Shown in pieces: positions 25,672-32,738 of a DNA stretch of 64,000 nt; positions within the stretch are counted from its first letter, which is position 1, and every line of letters begins with the position of its first letter. The notes under the pieces were generated by a model, which was given only the letters and a program-made list of their open reading frames with translations, was not told where the DNA came from and ran no database searches. A program made the position numbers and the translations under genes. Source of the DNA: Silvibacterium bohemicum (lineage in GTDB: Bacteria > Acidobacteriota > Terriglobia > Terriglobales > Acidobacteriaceae); assembly GCF_001006305.1 (NCBI RefSeq), contig NZ_LBHJ01000003.1, positions 434,001 to 498,000 on the forward strand, read 5' to 3'.

Positions 25672-26664
25672 TCACTCAGGTGATTGGCGTATACAGGCCC
25701 AGGTACGACGCAGGAAGGAGTCGCGCGCACAAGCTGGAGTTCCACCGCCGAAGACCCAGGCAAAGCCACTTTGGTTTCGCCACCAAGCCGTTTCCTTGTC
25801 GGCAAGAGACGCGATAAGTTCCTCGCTGACTGGCTGCATCCAAAAATCAATGCCATATTCCTCATAATGTTCCGCGATTGTGCTCGAAGCGAAGTCTTGA
25901 TCGACCCCTGTCCTATCGAGAACGTAAACAGCGTTTTCAATCGCCGTGCATACCAGATGTCCCATTGTTCCTTTCGGGAATTGCTTCAGATATCGGATCG
26001 CAGCCATGCGGCCTTTGGTTCCGTCATCACCACTGGGCGGCGACGTGGGAACGGCTGCCACGGGAGTCGGCGTGGGAACGGTTGCCACGGGAGTCGGCGT
26101 GCGAACGGTTGCCACGGGAGTCAGCGTGCGAACGGTTGCCACGGGAGTCAGCGTGCGAACGGGTGCCACGGCAGTCAGCGTGCGAACGGGTGCCACGGCA
26201 GTCAGCGAGCGAACGGGTGCCACGGCAGTCAGCGAGCGAACGGTTGCCACGGGAGTCGGCGTGTGGCTCGCAGGTAAACTTCTCACGGTCCTCCTCAACA
26301 TTGGTTGCAGGGTCGATGTGGAAAGATTTGGCGACTGTCTGGGGACGGGTGATTTCGGAAGCGAAGAAACGATCGGCGATGCTGCTTTGGCCTGCCCCGA
26401 AACCGGTAGCGACCTAGAGGCGGGCGGCGCAGCCGGTCGTAGTTGCGTTATTGGAGGCTGGGGGCGATAGACGGCAGGGGCAGCTGATTTCATCTGCATC
26501 GTCCCGGCCCTTGTCTGTCCCGCCCGCGGGGGAGACATCGCCGAAGCCGATTGCTTCAACTGACTTGCTGCAGCTTGTGGGCGGTAAACGGGCGGAGGCG
26601 GCATCCTATTCCTGCTGCCCCCAGGTGGAATCATCGGCAGCTTGTTTTTCTCTATTCCGCTCAA
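25672..26664 (-). CDS. Proline-rich VYRPQ protein with 9-residue repeats and C-terminal domain (candidate cargo)
   Basis: 330 residues from a TTG at 26664 overlapping the stop of the DUF4157-GNAT gene (TTGA), with the purine-rich GGAGCGGAAGAG just upstream, so translation is probably coupled. PPPPVYRPQ (22-30) and PAVYRPQ (63-69) resemble linker motifs that I associate with contractile-injection cargo. Residues about 135-206 are eight 9-residue repeats of the type TPVATVRTL. The C-terminal domain (216-330) is non-repetitive, with RYLKQFPKGTMGHLVCTAIENAVYVLD, IAEHYEEYGIDFW and three late Cys residues, and is unlike anything I recognise. The layout 'flexible arm then compact end' fits a secreted toxin or adaptor; that is inference. 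Other frames across the repeat are also open because its period is a multiple of three. Confidence 0.65.
   Translation of the reverse strand: MSGIEKNKLPMIPPGGSRNRMPPPPVYRPQAAASQLKQSASAMSPPRAGQTRAGTMQMKSAAPAVYRPQPPITQLRPAAPPASRSLPVSGQAKAASPIVSSLPKSPVPRQSPNLSTSTLQPMLRRTVRSLPASHTPTPVATVRSLTAVAPVRSLTAVAPVRTLTAVAPVRTLTPVATVRTLTPVATVRTPTPVATVPTPTPVAAVPTSPPSGDDGTKGRMAAIRYLKQFPKGTMGHLVCTAIENAVYVLDRTGVDQDFASSTIAEHYEEYGIDFWMQPVSEELIASLADKETAWWRNQSGFAWVFGGGTPACARDSFLRRTWACIRQSPE
26057..26265 (-). repeat. 27-bp in-frame tandem repeat
   Basis: Seven full 27-base units and one partial start GCCACGG(G/C)AGTC on the plus strand at 26057, 26084, 26111 and so on, with a few substitutions and no length change. 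They encode the 9-residue repeats of the proline-rich protein. Such arrays vary in copy number by slippage. Confidence 0.9.
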
Positions 26665-27653
26665 CTCTTCCGCTCCATCAAGGGATTTCCGCGCTCCGAT
26701 ATCCCAGTCGTCTGGAATCCCAGTTTCCGGTACATGGAGACCAATGCCGCCGGTCCTGGATCGGCGGCGGAATCGGGCCGGGCCTCGAGTTGAGCTACGC
26801 GATACCCGTTACTTCGAGCTGTGCGCAGCGCGGCATCCATCAGCTGCCCGGCTATCCCTTGCTGGCGATGCTCCGGAGCTACTCCGAGGTTGGAGATGTA
26901 GACCGCGTTCTCGGAGGCGGTCAGTTGCACGGAACCGACAGCCTGCGATGCGCCTTGTACCGTAACCTGGATATCCCAGCCGGAGCCGTTAGGTTGCGGA
27001 GCACGAACCGCATACCGGGCGGCGGGAGCCGTCTTTCTGTTGACGACTCCGCTGCCCGCGCCAATCGCTGCATTCGCCGCCGGAGCGGCGCTACCCGAAT
27101 CGTGAACGCGACTCGTCGCGGCCGCGCGGCCGAGACGATCGGCTTCCGCTTCAAGGGCCTGGTCCTGGACCACGGCCACGCCGCTGCCGAAGGGATTGGC
27201 GACGCGGCCGGCGCGCTGCTGAACGACATGCGCCAGCTCATGGCCCAGCAGAAACTGTCCGTGGGGCGTATGCGGATTGTATTGGCCTGGGGCGAAGTGC
27301 AGATCCGATCCCCACGTGAAGGCGATGGCGCCTATCGCCGATGCTTCGGGTCCCACGTGGACGCGGACGTCGGAGAAGCTGGTTCCAAAAGCACCCTCCA
27401 TCTTTGCCTGTACATCTCGCGGCAGCGGCCATCCTCCCGAGCGGGGACGCAGGTCCACCTGGAACGCATCGACACCGGGACGGCGCTGGGTGGTCATCTT
27501 CGCTTGAATCTGGTTGGGACTGGATGCGGCGAAGGAGAATGGGCGGCTCTGGAAGAACCCCTGAACCACGCGGGTTCTGCTGCCTGTGGGCGACACATGC
27601 AACGGTCGCAGCAGGGGGCCCGGAACAGCGCGAAAGGCTGGGGGAGAGGGCAT
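26661..27653 (-). CDS. DUF4157 (eCIS-core) - GNAT acetyltransferase fusion, candidate injected effector
   Basis: 330 residues. The N-terminal arm has VVQGFFQSRP (29-38), nearly identical to the other DUF4157 protein. DUF4157 covers about 76-176: PLPRDVQAKMEGAFG, FSDVRVHVG, FAPGQYNPHTPHGQ, HELAH (138-142) and LEAEADRLGR. After an Ala/Gly-rich linker a GNAT domain fills 214-330: VYISNLGVAPEHRQQGIAGQL includes the acetyl-CoA loop (RQQGIA), then LRTARSNGYRVAQLEARP and SMYRKLGFQTTG, the usual last strand and helix. GNAT enzymes transfer acetyl groups to amines. The fusion, with a coupled downstream gene and a T6SS nearby, suggests an effector that acetylates a target in a recipient cell (inference). 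Confidence 0.88.
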   Translation of the reverse strand: MPSPPAFRAVPGPLLRPLHVSPTGSRTRVVQGFFQSRPFSFAASSPNQIQAKMTTQRRPGVDAFQVDLRPRSGGWPLPRDVQAKMEGAFGTSFSDVRVHVGPEASAIGAIAFTWGSDLHFAPGQYNPHTPHGQFLLGHELAHVVQQRAGRVANPFGSGVAVVQDQALEAEADRLGRAAATSRVHDSGSAAPAANAAIGAGSGVVNRKTAPAARYAVRAPQPNGSGWDIQVTVQGASQAVGSVQLTASENAVYISNLGVAPEHRQQGIAGQLMDAALRTARSNGYRVAQLEARPDSAADPGPAALVSMYRKLGFQTTGISERGNPLMERKS

Positions 27654-27765
27654 GGGTGGATCTTATCGCGGCGGCCATGCGTAGTGCATCAATTTTTTGC
27701 CGATAACCTATTACTAAAGGCCTAGACTGTTACTAAGTTGGGAAAGTGAGAGAACGCAGCACGCG

Positions 27766-28368
27766 ATGAGTCTTTTCGGACAGCCTAAGTTTTACCCCAA
27801 TCTGAACCCGTCGGCTGCGGTGCCCGCTGACCGGGAGCAGATATTCAGGCTGCGCAGCTTTGCCGACAATTACCGCATGAGCCGGGGCAAGGAGCATGGC
27901 CACTACGTGCCCAACTCCCGCTTCGTCTTCGTCACCATGACCAGCGGCGAGACGCTGATGCACCAGCGCTACCGCCATCCGGTGCTGGCCGAGGGCAAGC
28001 CCGTGCTCTACGCCGGCGAGGCCTTCTTCAACAATGGACGGCTGCAGTGGTGGAGCAACGGAAGCGGCAACTATCGTCCCGACCCCGACCACGCCGCCCA
28101 GGCCGGATTGCCGGTGGATCATTTCTATCCTTATGACGAGATATTGAAGGGCGCGCATACGCAGCCGAAAATCAATCCGCCCCGAATCGATTCAAAGATC
28201 ACTCATGTCTCGGCCGCAGTCTCAACGGCAGCTGACAGGCCATTGAACCAAATGCAGGCGAAGCTGGTTCAGGCCAAATTTGCGGTGACGGGAAATCAGA
28301 TTCCAAACCGTGCCGGGATGCCGATATTTCGGCCGGTATTTGGGCCACTCTTTCGAGGCCGTGTCTAA
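27766..28368 (+). CDS. Hypothetical protein, candidate injection-system cargo
   Basis: 200 residues, divergent from the DUF4157-GNAT gene with a 112-base gap. The N-terminal 130 residues form a compact domain (FVFVTMTSGETLMHQRYRHP, GEAFFNNGRLQWWSNGSGNYRP, AAQAGLPVDHFYPY). The 'G-E-x-x-F-x-N-G-x-L-x-x-W-x-N-x-S-G-x-Y-x-P ... QAGLP' pattern is one I associate with C-terminal domains of DUF4157-type proteins. The tail has NQMQAKLVQAKFAV, similar to the QAK linkers of such cargo. No ribosome site stands out. It might be an orphan effector domain or an immunity partner; function unknown. Confidence 0.6.
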   Translation: MSLFGQPKFYPNLNPSAAVPADREQIFRLRSFADNYRMSRGKEHGHYVPNSRFVFVTMTSGETLMHQRYRHPVLAEGKPVLYAGEAFFNNGRLQWWSNGSGNYRPDPDHAAQAGLPVDHFYPYDEILKGAHTQPKINPPRIDSKITHVSAAVSTAADRPLNQMQAKLVQAKFAVTGNQIPNRAGMPIFRPVFGPLFRGRV

Positions 28369-28435
28369 AATCCACATCGAAATGCAGTGATCCGAAATTA
28401 CTCCGGGGTTCAAGGCCTCGCGTCTGAAATTTGAA

Positions 28436-29149
28436 CTACTGGATGGGGCCCATCGGTCCGATGACCGGCTTCACGTTCTCGGCAATCGATACCCGCGCGG
28501 CGACCTGGGAGGCCTTGTTCCAGCGCGTGTAGGGGCCAAGTTTTACGACATACCAGGTGCGTTCGTGGGGATCGGAATAGAGACTCAGGGACGGGCGATA
28601 TCCCAGATCTTTTAGCGACTGCATCAGCGTCTCGGCATTGGCCTTCACGGAGAAGGAGCCAACCCGGACCGCGAGTGGAATCGCGTAGGACGAGGAGGCT
28701 TCAACGGGCTTGGGTGCTGCGGCGAGAGCCGCAGGCTGCGGCTTCGCACTGGCAACGGCAGACGGCGGCGTTGTGGCTGCAGCGGCCGAAGGTGCGCTCG
28801 CCGCCACGGAAGCCGGCGGCGCCGGCGCGGGTGTCGCAGGTGCAGCGGAGTTCGATGAAGCAGCAGTTGCGCTCGCAGCCGGAGTGGGTGTCCCGGCAGG
28901 GCCAGCGGCCACGGCGGAAGATGGGGCCGCTGCAGCTGCCGGCTGGCTCGTCGCGTGAGCCTGCATCGGCTTGGGTAATGCCGGAGCTTGTACGACGCGC
29001 GTTGTTGCTGCGTTACTGCCGAGATGGCCCGAGTAGAGGATGCCGGAGAGCGATCCTGCAAAGAACAAAAGAATCGCAGCCGCGGCGAAGCAGCCGGCGA
29101 GCAGCAGGGCGCGCGTCTTGTCGAGCGAGAAATTGTAGAGGGCGCTCAC
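28436..29149 (-). CDS. SPOR-domain membrane protein in the T6SS operon
   Basis: Start GTG at 29149 overlapping the stop of the DUF4280 gene (GTGA). 237 residues: a cytoplasmic stub (SALYNFSLDKTRA), one transmembrane helix (LLLAGCFAAAAILLFFAGSL), a long Ala/Pro-rich periplasmic spacer of about 110 residues, and a C-terminal SPOR domain (PLAVRVGSFSVKANAETLMQSL, then WYVVKLGPYTRWNKASQVA). SPOR domains bind denuded glycan strands of peptidoglycan. Coupling to the spike gene suggests a role in positioning the secretion machine at the cell wall; SPOR proteins are not T6SS core components, so this is unusual. Confidence 0.85.
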   Translation of the reverse strand: MSALYNFSLDKTRALLLAGCFAAAAILLFFAGSLSGILYSGHLGSNAATTRVVQAPALPKPMQAHATSQPAAAAAPSSAVAAGPAGTPTPAASATAASSNSAAPATPAPAPPASVAASAPSAAAATTPPSAVASAKPQPAALAAAPKPVEASSSYAIPLAVRVGSFSVKANAETLMQSLKDLGYRPSLSLYSDPHERTWYVVKLGPYTRWNKASQVAARVSIAENVKPVIGPMGPIQ

Positions 29150-29532
29150 GGGATCTGCACCGTTGCCTGGCCTGGATCGGAGATCTGGATGATTCCCGCC
29201 CAGGTGCACATGAGTTTTGAGGTGGAGTCGAGCGCGGGCATATTGCCGATGAGCACCGTAGGTGCGCCGGGAGCCCACGGCGCAACCGTCGCGGGCACGC
29301 AGGGCATCGGGGTCAGCACTCCGAGAGCTGCCGCCGTCGCTGTGATCACTTCAGGATTGCTGGGGGACGAGCACATGCCGAAGGTGGGGATGTTCACCAT
29401 CGGCTTGTTATCCATGATGGTGGCTGCGGGCGTGCCGGTAAATGTCTGGTTTTCCGGCAGCACGATGAGTGAGCCAGGAGCTGCGCCGAAGCTACACGCG
29501 ATGGACGCGCCCATACATACCTGCATCGCCAT
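29146..29532 (-). CDS. DUF4280 PAAR-like spike protein
   Basis: Start ATG at 29532 (MAMQVCMGASIACSFG) with AGGAGGG upstream. 128 residues. The DUF4280 pattern is clear: an early Cys-rich start, SLIVLPENQTFTGTPAATIMDNKP, FGMCSSPSNP, TPMPCVPATVAPW and the end LMCTWAGIIQI. DUF4280 proteins form PAAR-like, metal-tipped cones at the end of contractile injection spikes. The gene is 99 bases after vgrG, so its product probably caps the VgrG trimer. No extension domain is attached, so it is a bare tip. Confidence 0.88.
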   Translation of the reverse strand: MAMQVCMGASIACSFGAAPGSLIVLPENQTFTGTPAATIMDNKPMVNIPTFGMCSSPSNPEVITATAAALGVLTPMPCVPATVAPWAPGAPTVLIGNMPALDSTSKLMCTWAGIIQISDPGQATVQIP

Positions 29533-29631
29533 TGTTCGCTCCCTCCTCTTCGGGATTCCGCTCCATGCGCCCTTCAATGACCTATGGCATCGACAAAGCT
29601 GCGTTGGAATGCCGTAGCTTCCCCGGCTCAC

Positions 29632-31452
29632 TTAGTTGATCTTTACCATGCCGCCTTTGACCGTAAGCATCCCGCCGCCATCGACTGTCTGGGACGCAGA
29701 AGCTTTATTGGTCAGGCTGGTTCCTGCATCGTTCATCATATCGGTGCCGGACTTATTGGTCAGTGAAGTTCCTGCGGTGTTCGCGAAGTCTGTACCAGAC
29801 TTGATACTTACAGATCCACTGGCCTCGATGCTGAGGTTGCCGCTGACCTTCAGGGTGAAGTTACCCGAGATATTCGAGGTGTAATCGCCTTTATTGGTGT
29901 GGCTTTCATTGCCGGTTACGCTCAGGGTGCGGGTTCCGGCCACGGTAAGGCTCTCATTGTTGAGAATGCTGACCGTCATATCCTTCTGCGCCTGGATGAA
30001 TATCTCTTCCGATCCGGCCTTGTCTTCAAAACATATTTCGTTGAAGCCCGATCCTCCCTTGGACGAGCTGCTCTTCAGCGTGCTGCGGGTCTGGTTGTCG
30101 GGCAGTGTGTATGGCACCTGCTGCTGCGCGTTGTAGACGCAGCCGGTAATGAGCGGGCGGTCGGGATTGCCTTCAAGAAAGCTGACGATCACCTCCTGCC
30201 CGATGCGGGGAATGTAGATACTGCCCCACAGATTTCCCGCCCATCCCTGGGCCACGCGCACCCAGCACGAGCTGGTCTCGTTGTTTTGTCCGAGCTGATC
30301 CCAGTGAAATTGCACAACCACGCGCCCGTATTGGTCGGTCCAGATCTCTTCTCCCGCCTTGCCCACGACGGACGCGGTCTGGGTTCCGGCAATCACTGGC
30401 CGCGGCGTGATCTGCGGCGGATGAAAGGTCGTAGCTGCGGGGAAGGCTTCGAAAGAATTCGTGTAGTCATCCTGATTACCGCGCATGGTGAGGCGGCGGA
30501 TAACATAGCTCGCGTTCAGGTCGGAGCGGTAATGATTGGCCAGGGTGAAGGTGCATCCGGCATGAAATGCGCGGCAGAGGCTGGAGCCGCGCAGAGTCTT
30601 GGCCTCGGTCTGCAGCATTGCGAGCCGGCGGCTGGTGATGGTCTCGCCATCGCTCTGCGCGGTGTAGAGGCCAGGATAGTCATAGACGGAGCGGCTGGTG
30701 TCGCTGCCGCTGGCGGTCGCGAGAAGCTGGGTGGCGGGGATGGTGAAATTGAAGTCGTCAGCTTTGTACTGGCCCGCGGTCACCGACTGATCGACCACGC
30801 AGTCCAGCACCATGTCGTCGGAATCGTATCGCGGCTCAGGGCTGCCAATGTATCGGGCGGAGGTCAACCCCGGGCATGTGCCCCACGAGCTGGTGTCGTC
30901 GACGAGCACCATGGTGTGCTTCGAGGCATCATGCGTGAAGTAGTAGGAGATGCCCTCTTCCTCCAGCAGCCGGCTGACGAAGGCGAAGGCTGTCTCGCGA
31001 TATTGCACGCAGTACTCGCGGGCGCTGTAGCTTCCCGTCGTCTTGTCGGAGAAATCGCTGAAGCCGAGGCCGGAGAAGATCTGCTTCACGATATCGAGTG
31101 TGTTCATGTTCTGAAAAATGCGGCAGTCGGCGCTCATGGTGAGCATCCAAAGCCAGGGATGAAGCTCGGCGAGATAGGTGGTGAAGCGTTCGTCGCATCC
31201 CGCCTGAGTGAAGCGGCCGACGATGCCGTTGACGTACTGGAAGCTTCCGCTAGAGAGCTGGATCTGCAGGGTGACGGGCTGGCCGATAATTTGCGTGAAG
31301 TCGAGCGACGAGCTTGCCGAATAAAGTTCGAGGTCGTAGCTGAAAAGCTCCGAGATCGCCTCACCACCTTGAAAGTTGCGCACCAGCAGCGTGTTTGCTC
31401 CGAAGGGCGTGGTGATCTGCACCGGCAACGCGGTCTGGACGAAAGTAGCCAT
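29632..31452 (-). CDS. vgrG: T6SS spike protein VgrG (TssI)
   Basis: 606 residues. The N-terminal gp27-like part (about 1-380) has TTPFGANTLLVRNFQGGEAISELFSYDLEL, IGQPVTLQIQL and YVNGIVGRFTQAG. The gp5 OB-fold follows (about 385-470: EEIWTDQYGRVVVQFHWD, SCWVRVAQGWAGNLWG, IPRIGQEVIVSFLEGNPDRPLI). A beta-helix needle with repeats such as SLTNKSGTDMMNDAGTSLTNK completes it. No effector extension follows the needle, so effectors must bind non-covalently. It lies between tssG and the DUF4280 spike gene. Confidence 0.97.
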   Translation of the reverse strand: MATFVQTALPVQITTPFGANTLLVRNFQGGEAISELFSYDLELYSASSSLDFTQIIGQPVTLQIQLSSGSFQYVNGIVGRFTQAGCDERFTTYLAELHPWLWMLTMSADCRIFQNMNTLDIVKQIFSGLGFSDFSDKTTGSYSAREYCVQYRETAFAFVSRLLEEEGISYYFTHDASKHTMVLVDDTSSWGTCPGLTSARYIGSPEPRYDSDDMVLDCVVDQSVTAGQYKADDFNFTIPATQLLATASGSDTSRSVYDYPGLYTAQSDGETITSRRLAMLQTEAKTLRGSSLCRAFHAGCTFTLANHYRSDLNASYVIRRLTMRGNQDDYTNSFEAFPAATTFHPPQITPRPVIAGTQTASVVGKAGEEIWTDQYGRVVVQFHWDQLGQNNETSSCWVRVAQGWAGNLWGSIYIPRIGQEVIVSFLEGNPDRPLITGCVYNAQQQVPYTLPDNQTRSTLKSSSSKGGSGFNEICFEDKAGSEEIFIQAQKDMTVSILNNESLTVAGTRTLSVTGNESHTNKGDYTSNISGNFTLKVSGNLSIEASGSVSIKSGTDFANTAGTSLTNKSGTDMMNDAGTSLTNKASASQTVDGGGMLTVKGGMVKIN

Positions 31453-31490
31453 CTCTAGTCTCCCGAGTTATTCAATTTCTCGCATAAGTT

Positions 31491-31535
31491 GTCATCCCGA
31501 CCGTAGCGAAGCGAAGTGGAGGGACCTGCAGTTTC
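31491..31535. repeat. Dispersed intergenic repeat between tssG and vgrG
   Basis: The sequence GTCATCCCGACCGTAGCGAA followed by GCGAAGTGGAGGGACCTGCA matches, from memory, a very common Acidobacteriaceae intergenic repeat. It lies in the 133-base gap inside the T6SS operon; its effect on transcription is unknown. Confidence 0.55.
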
Positions 31536-31585
31536 ACGGTTGGCGTTGTAGCAGCCCGATGGAAATATGATGAATGTTCATGACT

Positions 31586-32725
31586 CTAAAGATCTCCGTC
31601 GATCATGACGACGCCATTGTTCATGGCAGTGCGGGCGCCATTCGTTCGTCCTGATTCGAGCCTGCCTGACTCCAGCCAGGAGAGCCGTCCCAGCTCGATC
31701 TGGCGAACGGGCGAGGCTGCATCGCGGATATCGTAAGGCGCGACCGACGGCACCTCGTCAGCGCGGAGCACCAGCCTGAAGGAGAAGTCGACTTCGTCGC
31801 CGAGATAGAAGCGGGTCAGGCTCTGCAGAGGCTTATAGGCAACGCGGCCGGGAAGAAACCGCTCGAAGCTGTCGAGATCCAGTGGTCCAAGCTGGATGAT
31901 AATCCGCGCATGCTGGTCCCAGACCCGCTTGCCGAGAACCGTCTCCTGCCCCAATCCATGATTGCGGCCTTGGCTCGCGCCGATGCGCGTCCATTGATCC
32001 TCACTTAGATCGAGCCATGCGCCGACGAACTCCTCGATAGCGACATCGACATGGAAATAATCCGCCAATACCCGCTGCAAACCGCTGGCGGAGTGCGGCC
32101 GATGCGCCAGGATGCCGCTGTAGTGGAGCAGAGCGCGATCCGGCACCCAGAGGCGGTAGCGGGCGGCGGAGCCGGGATCGCGGCCGAGGCCGAAGAACGA
32201 GTAGAGATGATCAGCGGCGAGGCCTTCGTCCGGCGAACCGGCGGTCAGCTCCGGATGGTGCATCTCGTGCACCCGATAGAGCAGCAGCACCAGCCGGTGA
32301 TTGAAGATATCGAGGAAGTCGCGCAGTGCGCTGTTGCGCGGTCGCAGCAACTGCTCGGTGAATACTACCGGCAGAGGTCCGTGCGCTCCCGCCAGTCCGA
32401 GGAAGTTGACCAGCATCTGGGGCAAAGCTTCGTCGTGGCTGGGAGGCGCAATCCGCTCGATGTCGTCGCCGGGAAAATCGAAGCTCATGCGCGAGCGGAA
32501 GCGCACGGGCACAGAGCCGTGCGACGCAGGAGCCGCGCCATTGTGTAAAAGCGAAAGCGCTCTTACTGCCTGATAAAAGCTGAAGCGTCCGCCATCCGCG
32601 AAGAGACGGTCGAGTGTCGAGGCACCCGAGCCCCAGCGCAGATCGCCGTTCGATGGCAGAGGCTGCTCGGCGAGAGCCGTTTCGCCCGTATTTAGCTCAC
32701 CGGCACTCAGCTCGTCGGGACTCAT
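31586..32725 (-). CDS. tssG: T6SS baseplate subunit TssG
   Basis: 379 residues, ATG with GGAG upstream, 13 bases after tssF. Recognisable TssG features are RFSFYQAVRALSLL near 50, VRFRSRMSFDFPGDDIERI, VNFLGLAGAHGPLPVVFTEQLL near 115, RDFLDIFNHRLVLLLYR, and HYSGILAHRPHSASGLQRVLADYF. TssG joins TssF, TssE and TssK in the wedge of the baseplate. The N-terminal 40 residues are Glu/Gly-rich and probably disordered. Confidence 0.95.
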   Translation of the reverse strand: MSPDELSAGELNTGETALAEQPLPSNGDLRWGSGASTLDRLFADGGRFSFYQAVRALSLLHNGAAPASHGSVPVRFRSRMSFDFPGDDIERIAPPSHDEALPQMLVNFLGLAGAHGPLPVVFTEQLLRPRNSALRDFLDIFNHRLVLLLYRVHEMHHPELTAGSPDEGLAADHLYSFFGLGRDPGSAARYRLWVPDRALLHYSGILAHRPHSASGLQRVLADYFHVDVAIEEFVGAWLDLSEDQWTRIGASQGRNHGLGQETVLGKRVWDQHARIIIQLGPLDLDSFERFLPGRVAYKPLQSLTRFYLGDEVDFSFRLVLRADEVPSVAPYDIRDAASPVRQIELGRLSWLESGRLESGRTNGARTAMNNGVVMIDGDL

Positions 32726-32738
32726 ACAATCTCCGCGT

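Noticed and set aside
25584-25940. N-terminal extension of the secreted protein gene at 25056
   Set aside because: The signal peptide begins at the ATG at 25583; the upstream part overlaps another gene in a different frame.
25684-26470. Three overlapping plus-strand frames rich in RGNGCHGS, ACERLPRES or VSVRTVATG repeats
   Set aside because: They arise from the 27-bp repeat being open in several frames. The minus frame has VYRPQ motifs, coupling to the DUF4157-GNAT gene and a non-repetitive C-terminal domain.
18928-28368. A true extracellular contractile injection (Afp/PVC-like) cluster
   Set aside because: DUF4157 and DUF4280 suggested one, but no Afp-type sheath paralogues, AAA+ ATPase or tape-measure genes are present; the contractile genes are canonical T6SS.
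29899-31458. 519-residue plus-strand open frame opposite vgrG
   Set aside because: Antisense to an unambiguous VgrG; high-GC codon bias opens the opposite strand.
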